A DNA stretch of 22,280 nt from HGM13006 sp964527315 (GTDB lineage: Bacteria > Bacillota > Clostridia > Oscillospirales > Oscillospiraceae): assembly GCA_964527315.1 (NCBI GenBank), contig CAZGOQ010000026.1, positions 1 through 22,280 of the forward strand, read 5' to 3'. The notes beneath the pieces are model-generated. The model was not told where the DNA came from. It saw only the letters and a program-made list of their open reading frames with translations, and ran no database searches. The first letter of the stretch is position 1; every line of letters starts with the position of its first letter. Positions 1-5,887 of the stretch are shown piece by piece. Both the position numbers and the translations under genes were made by a program.

Positions 1-144
1 CATGGGCGCCATGCCGGAGTTGATCAGCAGCAGAGAAGCGTCATTCTGCGGGATCAGAGAAAAGCTGTTGAGCCGAAGATGCCCTTTGGATTCAAAGTAC
101 CGAAGGAACATCTCGCGGAGTTCGTTGAGTCCATATTTTTTCAT
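1..144 (-). CDS. alaS: Alanyl-tRNA synthetase, N-terminal fragment (runs off the left edge)
   Basis: Charges tRNA-Ala with alanine in the cytoplasm. Only the first 48 codons lie in the window. The protein begins MKKYGLNELREMFLRYF, followed by ESKGH and SLIPQNDASLLLINSGMAP, which is the highly conserved start of bacterial AlaS (class II catalytic core, motif 1 region). The ATG at 142-144 is preceded by AGGAGG with a 7-base spacer, so the start is secure. An alanine T-box leader with its own promoter lies immediately upstream, which independently supports the call. The rest of the gene lies outside the window to the left. Partial only because of the window edge; there is no sign of damage. Confidence 0.96.
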   Translation of the reverse strand, partial: MKKYGLNELREMFLRYFESKGHLRLNSFSLIPQNDASLLLINSGMAPM

Positions 145-176
145 AATTTCCTCCTAAATTTTACTTGCCGGATGAG

Positions 177-207
177 AATAAAAACCGCCCCTGAAAGACA
201 GGGGCGG
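177..207 (-). terminator. Regulated intrinsic terminator of the alaS T-box
   Basis: On the minus strand CCGCCCCTG and CAGGGGCGG-type arms (185-207) form a GC-rich hairpin with a small loop, followed directly by a T-rich tract (177-184). It lies between the T-box motif and the alaS ribosome site, the position of the conditional terminator in T-box leaders. The 5' part of the structure would be disrupted when the T-box pairs with uncharged tRNA. Confidence 0.9.
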
Positions 208-410
208 AAGTTAACACTTGCGCGGTACCACCCTGATTTGACTCAAAAGAGACGCCTCAGACGCCGTAACGAGGACGAACGTACCGGTTTCCCGGTCAAC
301 TCCGGAGTGGCTCTACGCAGCGCTTCTGCCGGGGCTTTCACTGTTCCCCGGTCGCTTCTCAGAGGGATGCTGCGCTTTGTTCCATCAACGCATTGTATCA
401 AATATTCTGC
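185..410 (-). promoter_or_regulatory. T-box riboswitch controlling alaS (Ala specifier GCC)
   Basis: The leader RNA reads uncharged tRNA-Ala and switches between antiterminator and terminator. Seen on the minus strand: the hallmark T-box sequence AGGGTGGTACCGCG at 221-234, a following intrinsic terminator at 185-207, and upstream paired elements typical of Stem I. The specifier is read as GCC at 309-311, in the context GA-GCC-A just before a CTCCGGAGT segment, which is where T-box specifiers usually sit. GCC is an alanine codon, matching the downstream gene. Class membership is near certain from the T-box motif; the exact 5' end and the specifier position are inferred by eye. Confidence 0.93.
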
Positions 411-415
411 CATCT

Positions 416-443
416 ATTGTAACACGATTGAAACATTTGTCAA
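416..443 (-). promoter_or_regulatory. Sigma-A promoter of the alaS T-box transcript
   Basis: On the minus strand a perfect -35 TTGACA (438-443) is followed after 16 bases by a -10 TACAAT (416-421, one mismatch to TATAAT). Transcription would start near 409, just upstream of Stem I of the T-box leader. Confidence 0.82.
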
Positions 444-520
444 TGGGTTTAATGGAGAAATCGCAGATTTTGTATGAATGAACGATGGCTGGAGGGGGAA
501 CATTAAAATGGGTGATACGT

Positions 521-1198
521 ATGTTTATTTCGTTTATTCGGACGATAATCCTGTATCTGATCATTGTGCTGACACTGCGGATCATGGGGAAACGGCAGGT
601 GGGAGAACTGGAACCATCGGAATTGGTGGTGGCGATCCTGATTTCCGATCTGGCGGCTGTGCCCATGCAGGACATAGGAATTCCGCTGCTGTCTGGTGTG
701 ATCCCAATTCTCACACTATTAGCACTTGAACTGTTTGCATCAGAGACCAGTATGCGATCCATTCGGTTTCGGGCCTTCCTCTGCGGGAAACCGGTGTTTA
801 TTATTCGGGATGGCGTAATCGATCAGACGGCTATGGAGAAAAACCGCTTGACAATGGATGAACTCAGCTTTTGCCTGCGGCAGAATAATATTCTGGATGC
901 TGCGCAGGTGCAGTATGCGGTTCTGGAGACCAACGGCCAGTTGACCACGTTCCTCTATCCCAAGTATGCACCGCTGACGGCCGGTGATGCAGGGAAAAAA
1001 CCGCAGGAGCAGGAATTCCCGGTAACGGTTATCAGCGATGGCCGGATTATGGAGGAAAATCTCAGCGCGGTCGGGTTGAATCTCAGTTGGCTGCGGCGGC
1101 AGCTAAGCCGTCAAAACCTCCATCAGGAGGAGATCTTCTGGATGACAGCCACATCCGGTAAAAAAACCAATGTGATAAAGAAGGCGGGGGCGACATGA
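521..1198 (+). CDS. DUF421 / YetF-family membrane protein
   Basis: Integral membrane protein of the YetF (DUF421) family; no biochemical function is firmly known. The 225-residue product opens MFISFIRTIILYLII, giving a first membrane helix, followed by the family signature RIMGKRQVGELEPSELVVAI and further hydrophobic segments to about residue 75. A soluble C-terminal domain follows (GKPVFIIRDGVI, then MDELSFCLRQNNI), typical of YetF. The ATG at 521 was chosen because it matches family N-termini and has GGTGAT (part of the extended Shine-Dalgarno) 4 bases upstream. Alternatives are GTG 512 or ATG 485; a GGAGGGGG at 491-498 could serve 512. Its stop overlaps the next gene by 4 bases (ATGA), so the two are translationally coupled. 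Length is normal for the family. Confidence 0.9.
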   Translation: MFISFIRTIILYLIIVLTLRIMGKRQVGELEPSELVVAILISDLAAVPMQDIGIPLLSGVIPILTLLALELFASETSMRSIRFRAFLCGKPVFIIRDGVIDQTAMEKNRLTMDELSFCLRQNNILDAAQVQYAVLETNGQLTTFLYPKYAPLTAGDAGKKPQEQEFPVTVISDGRIMEENLSAVGLNLSWLRRQLSRQNLHQEEIFWMTATSGKKTNVIKKAGAT

Positions 1199-1575
1199 AA
1201 AAGATACTGGGTTCGGCGATCCTGATGGCCGCAATGGCGGCATTTTGCTGCTATGTTACCTGGCGGGTGGACGAGGTCTGTACCGAGAGCGCGGCGCTGC
1301 TCCATCAGGCGGAGCAAAGCTGCGAAAATGGCGATTTTCGAGAAGCGGAGGCGGCCGTCAATAGCGCGAAAGACGTCTGGAAGCAGCATGAAAACCTTCT
1401 GGGCCTGGCGCTCCGGCATACGGAATCGGAGCATGTGGACACAACCTACCCGGCGCTTTTGGCAGCCTGTCAATTAGAGGACAGCGCAGAATTTCTGCTT
1501 CGCAGCAGAGAACTTAGTGCAACACTGCTCCAGCTTTCCCACATGGAAAAGCCTTATCTCTTCAATATTTTCTAA
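1195..1575 (+). CDS. DUF4363-family protein partnered with YetF
   Basis: A 126-residue protein with an N-terminal hydrophobic segment (roughly residues 4-20, ILGSAILMAAMAAFCCYVTW) that acts as a signal anchor, followed by a soluble, mostly helical extracytoplasmic domain rich in Ala, Glu and Gln with a repeat-like helical character (AEQSCENGDFREAEAAV). This matches the DUF4363 family, which in clostridia and bacilli is regularly encoded right after a DUF421 gene, as here with a 4-base overlap. Function is unknown. The pairing suggests that the two proteins form a membrane complex (inference). A hairpin with a T-rich tail follows the stop codon. Confidence 0.85.
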   Translation: MKKILGSAILMAAMAAFCCYVTWRVDEVCTESAALLHQAEQSCENGDFREAEAAVNSAKDVWKQHENLLGLALRHTESEHVDTTYPALLAACQLEDSAEFLLRSRELSATLLQLSHMEKPYLFNIF

Positions 1576-1608
1576 AAAACTGGGAACCGCAGTTTTTGCG
1601 ATTCCCAG
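1574..1608 (-). terminator. Terminator of the phage-derived cassette
   Basis: On the minus strand the arms CTGGGAA and TTCCCAG (1580-1608) enclose an inner CGCA/TGCG stem and are followed by six T residues (1574-1579). It lies downstream of the endolysin gene, in a convergent gene boundary. Confidence 0.8.
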
Positions 1609-1612
1609 CTGA

Positions 1613-1648
1613 GACTGTCAAAGAACATCTTTGACAGTCTGCTTTCTT
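1613..1648 (+). terminator. Terminator of the DUF421-DUF4363 operon
   Basis: A perfect 12-base inverted repeat, GACTGTCAAAGA with TCTTTGACAGTC (1613-1639), has a short loop and a T-rich tail (tgctttctt). It sits between convergent genes and may also act on the minus strand. Confidence 0.75.
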
Positions 1649-1658
1649 ACCCATAGAT

Positions 1659-2708
1659 CTAGCTTTCGTCAAAGACACCGGCGCGGGACAAAATTACCAG
1701 TACCCGCACTGCATCCTCCGACATATCTAAAACAAGGTCATCTCCGGATCCACTGCGGCCCCTGAGCACGTCCATGGCAATCAGTTTGTCCAGAGTGCTT
1801 CGGTATTCGGACGGTACATCCCGCAGTAGGTAATAGTAGTCCCCAGCGGGCACCAGCTTTCCATCGGTTCCGAGTTTTAGGGTTTTATTTGCTACCACCG
1901 CGCCGCCTGCGCCGAAATAGTAGCTTTGTCCGTCCTTTGTACCCCATTGATTTTCCAAGCGATAGCCCTCCTTGTCAAAATAATACCATTTTCCATCAAT
2001 CTGCTCCCAGGCGGAGACAGAATAACTCCCATCCGCGTGATCATAGCGCCAGCCGCCTTCCTCCTCCTTCCAACCGGGTTTCTCCGGATTCTGGCCGCCG
2101 TCCAGAAGGGACGTGTCCTTTAGGATATTTGCATCAAACCGACCGGATATGCCGCTGATGGAGAAGCTGCTGGTGTACTGCCAGATGGCGTATTCGGAAA
2201 TGCTGGGTGTACTGGCATATTGGGCGTACCAGACGAAAAGCCCGGCCAGCTGCGCCGTATCCACATATTGATTGAGAAAGTCCAGATTGTAGTAGGCGCC
2301 GGCTCGATATCCTTCGGATTTGATTCGATCACAAAAGGCCAGCGTGTGGGCGTTGAAGGCGGCCTTTCCCAGCGTAACGCCCTGTTCTTTGGCGTAGCGG
2401 ATGGTGTCATATTCAAAATCATAAAACACCGGCAGTGTAATGCTCTGCTGATAAGGCTTCAGCAGACGGAGCACAAAGTCCGCCTCTCTCTCTGCGCCCG
2501 CTGTATTCAGTGCGTAGCTGAAGTGATAGATCCCGATGGGGATATTCTGGGCCAGCGCACCTTCCATATTGGCCTTGAAGCAGTTGTCCACATGGCTTGT
2601 GCCATAGCCACTGCGTATGATGGCAAATTGGATGCCGGCAGCCTTGATCTTTGCCCAGTCCAGACTTCCGTTGTTTTCCGAAACGTCAATTCCAATGATA
2701 TTCGCCAT
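1659..2708 (-). CDS. Phage-type GH25 endolysin (lysozyme) with cell-wall-binding repeats
   Basis: Muramidase of glycoside hydrolase family 25 that cleaves peptidoglycan. Residues 1-195 are the GH25 domain: IGIDVSENNG with D8, and FYDFEYD with D97 and E99 as the catalytic Asp/Glu pair, plus WYAQYAS and AIWQYTS strands. Residues about 213-285 carry choline-binding-like repeats (GGWRYDHADGS, DGKWYYFDKEGYR, DGQSYYFGAGGAV). Residues 286-349 form a small C-terminal domain (YYYLLRDVPSEYRSTLDKLI) resembling those on clostridial phage endolysins. There is no signal peptide, so export must depend on the adjacent holin. The start ATG has GAAGGAG 7 bases upstream and lies inside the end of the holin gene (23-base overlap). 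It is the last gene of the cassette. Confidence 0.95.
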   Translation of the reverse strand: MANIIGIDVSENNGSLDWAKIKAAGIQFAIIRSGYGTSHVDNCFKANMEGALAQNIPIGIYHFSYALNTAGAEREADFVLRLLKPYQQSITLPVFYDFEYDTIRYAKEQGVTLGKAAFNAHTLAFCDRIKSEGYRAGAYYNLDFLNQYVDTAQLAGLFVWYAQYASTPSISEYAIWQYTSSFSISGISGRFDANILKDTSLLDGGQNPEKPGWKEEEGGWRYDHADGSYSVSAWEQIDGKWYYFDKEGYRLENQWGTKDGQSYYFGAGGAVVANKTLKLGTDGKLVPAGDYYYLLRDVPSEYRSTLDKLIAMDVLRGRSGSGDDLVLDMSEDAVRVLVILSRAGVFDES

Positions 2709-2916
2709 TTGATTTCTCCTTCGCTTCCGGCAGTCCGGCGATGCTGGTCAAAAGACTGAGAAGGCCCGCCATCAAGCTGGTGGAGAGCACAAATAGCCAT
2801 TTGACGCTTTCCAGCGCCATAGCGGCGCCAATGGTTGCGAGCGCGGTTTGGGCAATGGTGCGGATGGCGCGGATCCCCGCGGCTCTCCACCAACATCCCC
2901 AGTTTCGTTTTGTCAT
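2686..2916 (-). CDS. Phage holin, r1t type
   Basis: Small membrane protein of 76 residues that would open the membrane to let the endolysin out. The sequence AAGIRAIRTIAQTALATIGA, then WLFVLSTSLMAGLLSLLTS and IAGLPE, follows the pattern of the lactococcal phage r1t holin family: two hydrophobic helices (about residues 16-36 and 40-60) and a short charged tail. A GAAAGGAG ribosome site lies just upstream of the ATG. It overlaps the endolysin by 23 bases and follows the XhlA-like gene by 13 bases, the usual lysis-module order. The N-terminal two-tryptophan stretch (NWGCWWR) is ordinary for the family. Confidence 0.9.
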   Translation of the reverse strand: MTKRNWGCWWRAAGIRAIRTIAQTALATIGAAMALESVKWLFVLSTSLMAGLLSLLTSIAGLPEAKEKSNGEYHWN

Positions 2917-2929
2917 GGAAAACTCCTTT

Positions 2930-3166
2930 CTATGTGTGCTCGAGGTCGCTGATTCGGTGATTTGCTACCCTGATTTTTTCATCCAGAAGCGCACTCTGTT
3001 CTTCCAAACGGTAAGTGCGCGCAATTAAATTGTTGTGGGTCTGTACCTTTTTTTCCAGCTGTTCCAGACGGTACTGCGTTTTATTGCTGGAGACGATTGC
3101 TCCGGCAAAGGTCCCAAGCAGACTGCATCCACCAGAGATCAAAGCAACGATGATTGTGGAAGACAT
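2930..3166 (-). CDS. Small XhlA-like membrane-anchored coiled-coil protein of the lysis module
   Basis: A 78-residue protein with an N-terminal hydrophobic helix (STIIVALISGGCSLLGTFAG) followed by a charged, heptad-rich region (YRLEQLEKKVQTHNNLIARTY, then LEEQSALLDEKIRVANHRISDLE) that should form a coiled coil. Proteins of this layout sit just before the holin in many clostridial and Bacillus prophages (hemolysin XhlA-like family). The ATG at 3164-3166 was chosen because it has GGGAGG 7 bases upstream and begins the membrane helix; a longer upstream reading would overlap the tail gene and lacks such a site. The exact family is uncertain, but membership of the lysis module is well supported by position. 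Confidence 0.83.
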   Translation of the reverse strand: MSSTIIVALISGGCSLLGTFAGAIVSSNKTQYRLEQLEKKVQTHNNLIARTYRLEEQSALLDEKIRVANHRISDLEHT

Positions 3167-3180
3167 AATTGCGCCTCCCT

Positions 3181-5439
3181 TTAAATCCGGAAAAATGGCG
3201 CAATGCCGCTGCTGTATATGGCCTTCCAAGAGTAAAATTTTTCTGAGGTGGTCATATTGCAAAATGAATAGGTATCTCTGTTGGATGGGCTGCGGGAGAA
3301 CCACATTACCGGGATTTCCGGGTCGCTGATGTTATACCGGAGGTATGTTTCCTCCGTATCAAAATAGGGGAAAAGGTACTGCCGGGTCATTTCACCATAG
3401 TTGCTGTAGTTGTGTTCATTTACGACCTCCCCTTCTGCATACAGCGGCAGATATTCCACTGATGTGTTGACATTGTAGACCTTGTTGACGGGATCGACCA
3501 CATTGTCTGTGTAGAGCGTCATGGGTTTCATTTGCAAGCGCAGATCCTCCGGGAGCGCCGCCATAAGGGTGTTGGCAACGGGGGAGACGGCTGTTTTTTC
3601 GCTTGCGTTCCCCTTGGGCGTATCTGAAGACCCGAGGATGTCATAACGGGCGTCACAGCCCTTCCACCCTCCCAGATTGGTATCTTCGCTGTGGTTCAGA
3701 TTCAGCTTCAGGGAGCCGTCTGTGCTGGCTGTGCTATAGGCGGTGTCGCACAGGGCAACGCTGCGGAAGCCGTCTTCTGTGGAAATTCTGCACAGGTCAA
3801 AGAAGATGCCCGGCAGGTTGACGTAGTCACCCCGGCTGATGTAATCAAAGCCGATGATACAGGGATAGAAGGTTTCGTTTACCTCTGTTTCTCCAACTGT
3901 TCCCATAACAGAAACAGACTTGCAGTCCCCCAGAGAGAAGTATGCGCTGCCAAGACCCCGTTCCGAAATCAGGGAAATTTCCTCCCAGCTGTAGTCCTCC
4001 AGCGTCTCATTTTCCGCAGGCGGGAACAGCGACAGCACGCCCAGCACCAGCTGACCGCTGAGGTAGTGTTCCGTTTCCTCCAGAGAAATGGTGATGGCGG
4101 CGGAACTGTGAATCTGGCTGACGGCGGAGACGGTCAAAGTATTGCCGCTGACAGATACGCTGACCAGTTCCGGTTCGCTGGAGACAGCGGTCAGGTCGTC
4201 ATCGCCGGCTCTTGTGACGGTTACGGTAACGGCGGATTCCGCTGTAGTCAGTACCGGGCGGCCGACGTCAACGGAAAGCTCTCTCGGGATCTTCTGAATG
4301 CTCCATGTCACGCTGCACGGATCTGTGGAGCCGTTGGGCCATTGGCAATCCTCCGCCAGTGAGAAAACCGTTGTATATTCTCCAACCTCTGTGGCGGTGA
4401 TATCGCCGCTCAGACTCATGCACAGCGGATCGTAATTTACCCAGCCTGGCATTTGGGCTTCTCCGGAATAGACAAGCGTGCCGGAAGCACAGGGCCATCC
4501 CGGCAGCGTTACGATATTCGGCGTCCCGGAGACTCGGTTTTTGGCCCGGCAGAGATAGATGCCGTTTTCAGTATAGGGAACCAGCTGATAAAAATATTCC
4601 GTCCCGTTGGTGAGGCCCTCATCGCAGAAATAGTCGTATTGATAGGCGTTTCTCCGGGCGGAATCCAACAGCAGTTCTCCATCCTGCCAGTTGTCCGGCG
4701 CACTGCCTTCCTTTCGGACCAGCAGGGTCCCCGCCCAACGCGCCATGGCGGAATTTGAGATTGAGATGTATTCCGGTTCGCTCCAGCGGAGATAGGCCTT
4801 GTGGCTGATTGTCTCAAGTTCCACGTCAACAAGATCATTCTCTTCTGCCAGTGCAGCGATTCCGCTTTCGTCTCCTTCCACAATGCCCCACTTTCCGTCC
4901 ACGACCCCAAGCATTCGACCGTTGTCATCTGTGGTTACATTTGGAAGATACGCACCGGAAGGACCCTGCGCTCCCCGGGGACCGGGCGGCCCCTTGACAA
5001 TGGCTGGGGCAACCTCCGGCATACCTTCCTGACTGGGCGTAAAGGTCAAAATGCCATCTTCACTAATGTTCGGCAGATAATACTTCCCGGAAAAGCCAGT
5101 CTCATAATCTTCAAGTTCTTTTAGCCGCTCGTTTACATGCTCCCAGATTCCGATTTCCGTGGGCGTATAGGCGTAAGAAGCCGGGCGGTCACACATCCGC
5201 ACCGGGACAGTTGCCATATCAATGGTGTTTCCATTCTCATCCGAGGCCCAAAGCACCAGATCATGCGGCAGCTGAAGCAATTCATCTGGAATTGCGGCTT
5301 GCCCGTCCATGACCGGTACACGAATGGCACCGGAGCCCTTGTAGCGGAATCGGACGCTGCTGACGTTTCCCTCCACTGTAAGAGTGCGGTTTGTGTCCCA
5401 CTGCCATAATTCCTTTCCGTCTGTTGGTTTTACGTTCAA
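3181..5439 (-). CDS. Phage tail/baseplate-type protein: collagen-like stretch, Fn3-like, Ig-like and DUF6273 domains
   Basis: A 752-residue protein without signal peptide. Residues 1-95 (GKELWQWDTNRTLTVEG, then IPDELLQLPHDLVLWASDENG) match the N-terminal domain seen on baseplate/tail proteins of clostridial prophages. Residues 150-162 are a short Gly-X-Y collagen-like run (GPPGPRGAQGPSG). Residues about 203-308 look like a fibronectin-III domain; 312-470 look like bacterial Ig/MBG repeats (SVTWSIQK, then SGNTLTVSAVSQ). Residues 482-752 fit DUF6273 (WEEISLISERGLGSAYFSLGD, GGWKGCDARYDILG, WFSRSPSN, and the terminal GIAPFFRI). The start is read as TTG with GGGGGAG 5 bases upstream; an out-of-frame ATG overlaps it. 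A consensus promoter lies about 100 bases upstream. It is probably a receptor- or surface-binding protein. All other structural phage genes are absent here. Confidence 0.85.
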   Translation of the reverse strand: MNVKPTDGKELWQWDTNRTLTVEGNVSSVRFRYKGSGAIRVPVMDGQAAIPDELLQLPHDLVLWASDENGNTIDMATVPVRMCDRPASYAYTPTEIGIWEHVNERLKELEDYETGFSGKYYLPNISEDGILTFTPSQEGMPEVAPAIVKGPPGPRGAQGPSGAYLPNVTTDDNGRMLGVVDGKWGIVEGDESGIAALAEENDLVDVELETISHKAYLRWSEPEYISISNSAMARWAGTLLVRKEGSAPDNWQDGELLLDSARRNAYQYDYFCDEGLTNGTEYFYQLVPYTENGIYLCRAKNRVSGTPNIVTLPGWPCASGTLVYSGEAQMPGWVNYDPLCMSLSGDITATEVGEYTTVFSLAEDCQWPNGSTDPCSVTWSIQKIPRELSVDVGRPVLTTAESAVTVTVTRAGDDDLTAVSSEPELVSVSVSGNTLTVSAVSQIHSSAAITISLEETEHYLSGQLVLGVLSLFPPAENETLEDYSWEEISLISERGLGSAYFSLGDCKSVSVMGTVGETEVNETFYPCIIGFDYISRGDYVNLPGIFFDLCRISTEDGFRSVALCDTAYSTASTDGSLKLNLNHSEDTNLGGWKGCDARYDILGSSDTPKGNASEKTAVSPVANTLMAALPEDLRLQMKPMTLYTDNVVDPVNKVYNVNTSVEYLPLYAEGEVVNEHNYSNYGEMTRQYLFPYFDTEETYLRYNISDPEIPVMWFSRSPSNRDTYSFCNMTTSEKFYSWKAIYSSGIAPFFRI

Positions 5440-5521
5440 TCATGCTCCCCCTTGTATAGTATTAATCTTTCGTCGAATGCGTGTTTTTTCCACCCCCCTG
5501 ACGTATTCGGCCTCGAAGGAC

Positions 5522-5536
5522 TGTAAAATATTTACA
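5522..5536. promoter_or_regulatory. Palindrome just downstream of the cassette transcription start (putative operator)
   Basis: Perfect inverted repeat TGTAAA-ATA-TTTACA. It sits about 10 bases downstream of the -10 box on the minus strand, covering roughly +5 to +19 of the transcript. A repressor bound here would block the strong promoter. No regulator gene is adjacent, and the binding protein is unknown. Confidence 0.45.
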
Positions 5537-5546
5537 AGTCTTTCGC

Positions 5547-5575
5547 ATTATAGATGACTACACGTTTTGTGTCAA
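5547..5575 (-). promoter_or_regulatory. Perfect-consensus sigma-A promoter of the tail-holin-endolysin cassette
   Basis: On the minus strand TTGACA (5570-5575), a 17-base spacer and TATAAT (5547-5552): both hexamers and the spacing match consensus exactly. It points into the 752-aa gene, giving a leader of about 100 bases. Confidence 0.88.
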
Positions 5576-5576
5576 G

Positions 5577-5800
5577 CGCGAAAAGGGACGGAAACCATCA
5601 TGAGCAAACATTTATTTTTCAACGCGATTGGCAAGGAACAGACAAATCCCGTCGTGATTCAAATGATGTTTACAAAAACAGACAAAAGAGGCCTGTGATT
5701 TGTCAGGCGTCTGTAGGTAAGTTTTGTAATAAAATTTGATTACGTCATTACTGACAAATATGTGGAATATGACCTTGTGGGCTTCATCCCTGTGGGTGAG
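5577..5800. other. Gene-free gap between the cassette promoter and the transglutaminase operon terminator
   Basis: No convincing gene, repeat or RNA was found. A 32-codon plus-strand reading frame (5600-5698) is present, with only a distant AAAGGGA as ribosome site and no recognisable family. The stretch is AT-rich in its second half and may hold a decayed boundary of the phage-derived segment (inference). Confidence 0.4.
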
Positions 5801-5844
5801 TGAATAAAAGTGGAACAGGCGTGATTGAAATCAGGCCTGTTCCA
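5801..5844 (-). terminator. Terminator of the MoxR-DUF58-transglutaminase operon
   Basis: The arms TGGAACAGGC and GCCTGTTCCA (5811-5844) form a 10-bp stem; on the minus strand it is followed by CTTTTATTCA. It lies 44 bases past the stop codon of the transglutaminase gene. Confidence 0.82.
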
Positions 5845-5887
5845 AAAACATAGGTTAGTGTTTTACGACGCCCATCCGGGGGAATTT

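Noticed and set aside
478..729. 83-codon frame overlapping the start of the DUF421 gene
   Set aside because: Although GGAGGGGG lies upstream of an internal ATG of this frame, the product is low-complexity and the overlapping frame is a clear YetF-family protein.
5600..5698. 32-codon plus-strand frame in the gap upstream of the phage-derived cassette
   Set aside because: Only a distant, weak ribosome site, no promoter and no recognisable sequence; kept as a note inside the gap description.
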